Shown here: positions 59,504-64,000 of the stretch, piece by piece
Layout of the letters: each line of letters opens with the position of its first letter
How positions within the stretch are numbered: position 1 is the first letter of the stretch
Assembly: GCF_007860075.1 (NCBI RefSeq)
Contig: NZ_SJPP01000001.1
Location: forward strand, 1,839,980 to 1,903,979
Reading direction: 5' to 3'
DNA: 64,000 nucleotides
Origin: Symmachiella macrocystis
Lineage (GTDB): Bacteria > Planctomycetota > Planctomycetia > Planctomycetales > Planctomycetaceae
Translations under genes and position numbers: made by a program
Notes under the pieces: generated by a model
What the model was told of the DNA's origin: nothing
What the model saw: only the letters and a program-made list of their open reading frames with translations
The model's database searches: none

Positions 59504-59947
59504 TTAGGAGCGATTCAATCGTGCGATGAGTTTGGCCAATTGCAGTAATTTGGGGAATTCGCAAGGATCAACAATACGTTCCAATTCCACGCCCACTTGC
59601 ACAAACCCGCCATCAATGGGACGACGGTATCGTACCAAGCCTTTGAGAAAGCGGAACTCCGACTGATTCAACAAAACCATCAACAGGTTTTCGGTTTCGA
59701 TGCCCGTTTGTGAAATCAATGAGACTCCGGTAGCGGACAGGTTTTTGGTGACGACGAACATCGCTTGGTCGATCGCCGGACCATTTTCGCCCCAGGGAGC
59801 GACGAGTGTGGGCAGCGTTCGACTGAGACGTTCTTCGATGCGCAGTTCGACGATATTGGCCGGCTGCGGATCCGTCGCGTCCGTTAAACGTTGCAAGTAG
59901 TTTTGAAGTTCAATTTTCTGGTCTTGTGAGTTGGCAATGACCATCAT
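59504..59947 (-). CDS. PilZ-like domain protein
   Basis: 147 residues, soluble. The RxxxR-like RLSRTL near residue 41 and NLSATGVSLIS (D/NxSxxG) near 68-80 are arranged as in c-di-GMP-binding PilZ domains; GFVQVGVELERI closes the barrel. The first Arg motif is not perfect (ERLSRTLP), so c-di-GMP binding is uncertain. Two ATG codons lie at 59947 and 59944. Located just downstream of the cadherin protein gene's end, on the same strand. Confidence 0.65.
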   Translation of the reverse strand: MMVIANSQDQKIELQNYLQRLTDATDPQPANIVELRIEERLSRTLPTLVAPWGENGPAIDQAMFVVTKNLSATGVSLISQTGIETENLLMVLLNQSEFRFLKGLVRYRRPIDGGFVQVGVELERIVDPCEFPKLLQLAKLIARLNRS

Positions 59948-60023
59948 TCCGCCCTTGCAATCAAGTGGGCAACGTCAGCTGTCGTGGAGCTTTCGTCTTG
60001 TTTCTGTTTTCGATACCAGCCGC

Positions 60024-62720
60024 TTAGGACTTACTACGGTGTTTCAACCAAGAGGACACCAGCAAAACCATCGCAACGCCGCTTGCCCCCAAGGCGCCCC
60101 AGCCCAGCGATGTTTGTGAGGCTTTGGCTCCCAATCCGCCCAGCCACAGAAGTGATGCGAAACTGACTCCGAATAGTCCCAGCGAACCCAACAGCAGTTT
60201 GCTTCTGAAAAACTTCTTACGGGAATATTTGGCAAGGGTCGTTCGCGTGGATTCATTGGCCACTGAGCGAAGTGTATTCAGTTCCGTACGGGCAGCCCAC
60301 TTTTGTTGCATTTCTTCGGTGATATGCTCATCTGGTGAATGCTCACCGGTAGGAGGCTCACTAGAATAATCCATTTCAATCGCCGTTTTCGACATCGAGG
60401 TCTCGTTCGGCAAAGCCGCTTTCGTCGCAATTCCGCTTGATGAAGGTTCGCCGGGGTCGCCGTCAAATTGTTGTTCCAGTTCGTAAATCTGTGTTTGCCG
60501 TTTGTCCCAAGCAGCCATCGCATGGGCTCCGGCAACGTCATCCTCGTCAGAAGGAGGTAAGTCATCTCCGCATCCCTGCTGCAATTCGTCGAAAGCGTCG
60601 ATCAGCGACACTTTCTGCAGAACCTCTTCCAGCCGTGTATCCATTTTAGAACAGGTATCGATCAGCTCGCGATCGCGTTGCTCCATCGTTTCCTGCAATG
60701 TCCCCAAGCGTTGGTGTTGCTCGGCGAATTCACGGCGCACCGAATCCAAACTTTCATCGGCGGCGCCCGATGCAGCTGTGGGTGCGGCGGCAGTCGCCAT
60801 TTGTTTTTGTAGTATTTCATCTCCGTGTTGCAGCACAGTGTCGGTCGAGCGGAGCTCTTCGGTTTGCCGACCCAACAGCGATTTGAGTTTTTCAAATTCT
60901 CCGGTGAGCAGCCGCCGCGTGGCCATCAATTCGTCGCGTTCGGCACGCAATTCGTTTGAAAACGCGTCCAAACTCAGCATCCGCTCATGTAGCAATTCTT
61001 CATCGTGATGGGCGGCGGCAATTGATTTTCTGAGAGTCGCCGACATTCGACGCTGATGCAACGACGTTAGCACCAACACTCCCCCCCAAACGACCGCAGC
61101 CCCTCCGATACAAAGCAGCAACCAGCTCGCTGCCGCCCGTTTGTTGGATGCAGGAACCACGTTTGTGGGTGTTGCCGTTGTCACCGCGGCCGGCGTAGTG
61201 GCTTGGGTTGCAACCTGGGGTGTAACTGGCGGAACCGGTTTTGCTTTAGGGGTCGGCTTGGGTGTGACCGCTGCTGTTTGGCTGTCCACGGGATTCGCCG
61301 TGCCGTGATCATCTTCGTCTTCTGACGACATGGCCCGAATGGCGGCGGCCAGTGATGAATCTGCCTGGGCGATTCCCAAATCAATCGTCGCGGTCGCTGT
61401 AGCCGATGCTTCCGTACGGTCGGCGATGCTGATCGACAAGGCTGCTTGACGTGCGGACCGGGCATTTAGTTTTTCTGGAGAGACGACTGTCAGTTCACCG
61501 GTTCGCGGATCAATCGCAAAGGCACCGTCATCGTTTCCGTCGGTAATCCCGAATGTCAACAGTTCCCCCTGGTCCGGGTCATTTGCCGAGATTGTTCCGA
61601 TCACCGCTCCGGATTCGATGTGGTCGGGTAACGCAAACTCTTGGTTTCCGGCAACAGGCGGTTCATTTACATCGGTGAGTTCAATTTGTACTTCGGTCGT
61701 TCCGATGTCGCCTTGGGCATCGCGAGCTTCGATGCCAATCTGTCGTTGTGGTGTCTGTTCGAAGTCCAAAGCAGCGCCTTGTGCAACGCTAATTTCGCCC
61801 GTCAGTTCGTTGATGACGAAAGCGTTGTCGTCATTTCCACGGACAATGGCATAAGTCAGTGCAGCTTCGCCATCGGGATCGACCCCGGGGATACGACCGA
61901 CAACCGTGCCGGGATTGCTGGCTTCGGGCAGCGTAAACGTTTCGGCCGCAAGATGCGGTGGTTCGTTGATGTTCGTCACTTCGATGCGCAGCGTTTCCGA
62001 GAGGGCCGCTCCGCCGGCGTCGATGACGACGACGTTCATTTCATAGTCGGTTTGTATTTCATAGTCGAGTGCCGTGGGATCAATGACTGTGATCTCACCG
62101 GTGCGGGGATCAATACGAAACGGCGACGTCGCGTTGTCGTTGTTAAAGAAAAACAAAAGCGTGTCACCAGCATCAGGATCGGAGACCAAGACGCGGCCGA
62201 CCACCACACTGGCGGCGCTATTTTCTGCGATCGACAGCGTATGTTTTTCGAGTGCGGGAAACTCATTGACGTTTTTGACTTCGATCGTCACAGAGAGCGT
62301 TTCGATCAGTTGTTTGTCGTCGTTGACGTTAATGCCCGATTTTCGCAATTCCGCAGCGAACCCGCTGTCGAAACTGTCTTCGAAATCTTCCGTCCCTTCG
62401 ACCGTGACTTGCAGCACGTATTCGGGGTTGGTTTCGTAGTCCAATCGAGTCGAATTTCGCACAGCGATCCGGCCGGTCTTGGCGTGGATCACGAACGTCT
62501 GCTGTTCGTTGCCACTCGTAATGGAATACGTCCGCAGCGATGGGTTGGTCCCTTTTTTCGAGGTGACCGTTCCCACCGTGGTTCCGACGGGACTATTCTC
62601 TGCGACGGAAAACCGGGGCCCTTGCGGTTGCACCGGTGCATCAGCGGATGGTGTCTCATCCGACATGCCCGTTTGGGCTGAAATGGCCAAGACGGTTGTG
62701 ATAAAAAGAGAAATTCGCAC
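60024..62720 (-). CDS. cadherin-repeat membrane protein with coiled coil and C-terminal helices
   Basis: 898 residues from the GTG at 62720 (GGGGGG 8 bases upstream), which gives a signal peptide VRISLFITTVLAISAQTG. Four cadherin-like repeats follow (about 25-480), with SVAENSPVGTTVG, LSIAENSAASVVVGRV and the calcium-binding LDYE, LDFE, NxNEPP motifs. A Thr/Pro-rich stretch precedes a transmembrane helix (ASWLLLCIGGAAVVWGGVLV, near 560), then a cytoplasmic coiled coil of about 200 residues and two more helices at the end (LLLGSLGLFGVSFASLLWL, GALGASGVAMVLLVSSWL). This suggests an adhesion-type outer domain linked to an inner scaffold. Function unknown. Confidence 0.82.
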   Translation of the reverse strand: MRISLFITTVLAISAQTGMSDETPSADAPVQPQGPRFSVAENSPVGTTVGTVTSKKGTNPSLRTYSITSGNEQQTFVIHAKTGRIAVRNSTRLDYETNPEYVLQVTVEGTEDFEDSFDSGFAAELRKSGINVNDDKQLIETLSVTIEVKNVNEFPALEKHTLSIAENSAASVVVGRVLVSDPDAGDTLLFFFNNDNATSPFRIDPRTGEITVIDPTALDYEIQTDYEMNVVVIDAGGAALSETLRIEVTNINEPPHLAAETFTLPEASNPGTVVGRIPGVDPDGEAALTYAIVRGNDDNAFVINELTGEISVAQGAALDFEQTPQRQIGIEARDAQGDIGTTEVQIELTDVNEPPVAGNQEFALPDHIESGAVIGTISANDPDQGELLTFGITDGNDDGAFAIDPRTGELTVVSPEKLNARSARQAALSISIADRTEASATATATIDLGIAQADSSLAAAIRAMSSEDEDDHGTANPVDSQTAAVTPKPTPKAKPVPPVTPQVATQATTPAAVTTATPTNVVPASNKRAAASWLLLCIGGAAVVWGGVLVLTSLHQRRMSATLRKSIAAAHHDEELLHERMLSLDAFSNELRAERDELMATRRLLTGEFEKLKSLLGRQTEELRSTDTVLQHGDEILQKQMATAAAPTAASGAADESLDSVRREFAEQHQRLGTLQETMEQRDRELIDTCSKMDTRLEEVLQKVSLIDAFDELQQGCGDDLPPSDEDDVAGAHAMAAWDKRQTQIYELEQQFDGDPGEPSSSGIATKAALPNETSMSKTAIEMDYSSEPPTGEHSPDEHITEEMQQKWAARTELNTLRSVANESTRTTLAKYSRKKFFRSKLLLGSLGLFGVSFASLLWLGGLGAKASQTSLGWGALGASGVAMVLLVSSWLKHRSKS

Positions 62721-62891
62721 GTCAATTGCCCCCCAACCGATGCCATTCCATCGCGAGTCGGCGACGAAAATTCGGCTATTGGAGTTAAGGATGGTAGTAG
62801 TGTCCCCAATCTGGTTTGTCATGTGCCCACTGTTGGTTACGCACAAAACCTGCTGGTTTCGTAATCACGCAACTTTGACGGTCATGACATT

Positions 62892-63083
62892 TCAGAATGG
62901 ACGTTGCAGAATGAAGTCGCTGAACCGATCCAAGTCGCTTGCACGGTCCATCAAATCGCGAAACTTCACGGATTCCGAGAAATCCGCGTCCGCATTAGAC
63001 TCTAGCACCTGCCATGCGCGATGATGCTTTTTAGCAACCTTCGACAGGGAGTTCAGAGAAGATTCGGGCGTCTCTGTCGGCAT
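62892..63083 (-). CDS. possible small protein downstream of yaaA
   Basis: A 63-codon frame starting 25 bases after the yaaA stop, with no convincing ribosome binding site. The product is charged, with no signal peptide, membrane helix or known motif. Same strand and close spacing would fit co-transcription with yaaA, but chance is also likely. Confidence 0.35.
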   Translation of the reverse strand: MPTETPESSLNSLSKVAKKHHRAWQVLESNADADFSESVKFRDLMDRASDLDRFSDFILQRPF

Positions 63084-63107
63084 TACCGGTCACTCGGGAG
63101 ATGGCAA

Positions 63108-63911
63108 TTATGCCGGCCGTTTGGCTTTGCCCGGTGGTGGCGGTTGCGGGCGGGAGAAGACGATTTCGTCCGCTGTCGATTCTGAGGCGACGTATTGATA
63201 ATCCGCCTCGGCGAACTGATTCAAGTCGGCCGGGTCGACGATGCGGTTGCGAATGATCCAAGCCGCCATCCGTCCCCGCGCCTGTTTTGCAAACGTCGCA
63301 ATTGTCCGCGACTTGCCGGTTTTGATCTCCCGAAACACCACCGCTACGGTCCGGCCTTCGACCTGCTGAGGTCGTACCGCCTTGAAGTATTCCTGCGATG
63401 CCAAATTGACTAACACGCGATGTTTTTGTTGCGCCAAATCGGCATTGATCGATTGTGAAATCCGATCACCCCAAAACTCATACAAATCCTTGCCCCGCCG
63501 AGTGGCGAGTCGCGTCCCCATCTCCAACCGGTAGGCCTGCATCAAATCGAGTGGACGCAACACGCCGTACAGACCCGACAGTATGCGCAAATGACTTTGC
63601 GCAAATTTGAGGTCAGCCGCGCGAAACGAACTCGCCTCGAGTCCTGTATAGACCTCGCCGTCAAACGTCAGCACAGCCTGTTTTGCATTTTCTGTCGTAA
63701 AAGGAAGTGACCATTCCGCATACCGATCGCGATTCAGCCGCGCTAAGTCGCTGCTGATCCCCATCAACTCTCCCAAGGCCTTCATCGACAACCCGCGCAA
63801 CTTTTTAATCAACCGCTGGGCATCGTCGGGAAATTGTGGCTCGGTAAATGTCTGTGTTTGCCGTTGCGGCGACAGATCAAGTGTTTTTGCCGGAGAGAGC
63901 AGTATCAACAT
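63108..63911 (-). CDS. yaaA: YaaA/UPF0246 family protein
   Basis: 267 residues, the family length. N-terminal MLILLSPAKTLDL and the conserved LSMKALGELMGISSDLA, AVLTFDGEVYTGLEA, LRILSGLYGVLRPLDLMQAYRLEMGT, and VNLASQEYFKAV are the family signature. In E. coli YaaA reduces free iron damage under peroxide stress and the protein binds DNA. Its C-terminal end here is Pro/Arg-rich. Confidence 0.94.
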   Translation of the reverse strand: MLILLSPAKTLDLSPQRQTQTFTEPQFPDDAQRLIKKLRGLSMKALGELMGISSDLARLNRDRYAEWSLPFTTENAKQAVLTFDGEVYTGLEASSFRAADLKFAQSHLRILSGLYGVLRPLDLMQAYRLEMGTRLATRRGKDLYEFWGDRISQSINADLAQQKHRVLVNLASQEYFKAVRPQQVEGRTVAVVFREIKTGKSRTIATFAKQARGRMAAWIIRNRIVDPADLNQFAEADYQYVASESTADEIVFSRPQPPPPGKAKRPA

Positions 63912-64000
63912 TGCGGGACGATCGTTTTACGAGAAGTAACGTTATTCCAGGAGTGCTCTTGCCGACGGGTGGGTTGGCGAAGTCTCCGACCAGGCAGGTC

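Noticed and set aside
61641-62681. A 346-codon plus-strand open frame.
   Set aside because: Antisense to the cadherin protein gene; no domain or start site.

Overview
The window looks like chromosomal DNA of a planctomycete, most like the Planctomycetaceae (Gimesia/Symmachiella-type). This is inferred from its gene families: two DUF1559 pseudopilin-like proteins with the C-terminal H-x9-DG motif, DUF1570, DUF1080, DUF3500 and secreted HEAT-repeat proteins, a BlaI/M56 pair, an LptD-type outer-membrane assembly protein, and a split complex I cluster. Nearly all the sequence is protein coding. I found no rRNA, tRNA, CRISPR array, integrase or transposase.

1-13.3 kb, all on the minus strand: a cardiolipin synthase cut by the window edge, truB behind a secreted DUF1570 protein, a coiled-coil zinc-ribbon protein, rpoD and dnaG as a replication/transcription pair closed by a clear terminator, a BlaI repressor with an M56 membrane peptidase and a readable promoter with two operators, and a zinc-ribbon protein. 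13.4-14.5 kb: a lipoprotein fusing DUF1080 to an FKBP domain.

14.9-23.8 kb, plus strand: the most distinctive block. A short GspE/PilT-type ATPase is followed by three consecutive GspF/PilC-type membrane proteins, two minor pseudopilins, a GspK/PilX-like protein and two DUF1559 proteins. A lone thiamine-diphosphate-binding domain and a DUF7710-like protein follow, each joined to the gene before it by an overlapping stop/start. It reads as a dedicated machine for assembling DUF1559 pseudopilins, with no secretin, prepilin peptidase or major GspG in view.

23.8-34.5 kb: acetyl-CoA synthetase, an RND/MMPL exporter, a GT39-like glycosyltransferase, an LptD-like protein behind a near-consensus promoter, a degenerate DgkA-like protein and a zinc-ribbon hypothetical. 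34.5-36.7 kb: a small molybdopterin-fold protein, then a ferritin-like protein and a nickel superoxide dismutase transcribed divergently; the dismutase has an ordinary Sec signal peptide that would expose its nickel-binding N-terminal histidine.

36.8-43.6 kb: secreted carbohydrate-active proteins (GH43-like propeller, esterase, a large GH20/GH67-like protein), a nucleoside hydrolase and trpD. 43.9-50.2 kb: complex I subunits nuoI, nuoA, nuoC and nuoD (no nuoB between A and C, and NuoD has an unusual Cys-rich tail), DUF2203 and an alpha-glucan phosphorylase. 50.3-64 kb: an ATP-grasp-like protein, a Ser/Thr kinase with a degenerate receiver domain, nagA, a HemL-like aminotransferase, DUF3500, a HIT hydrolase, a secreted HEAT-repeat protein, a PilZ-like protein, a large cadherin/coiled-coil membrane protein and yaaA.
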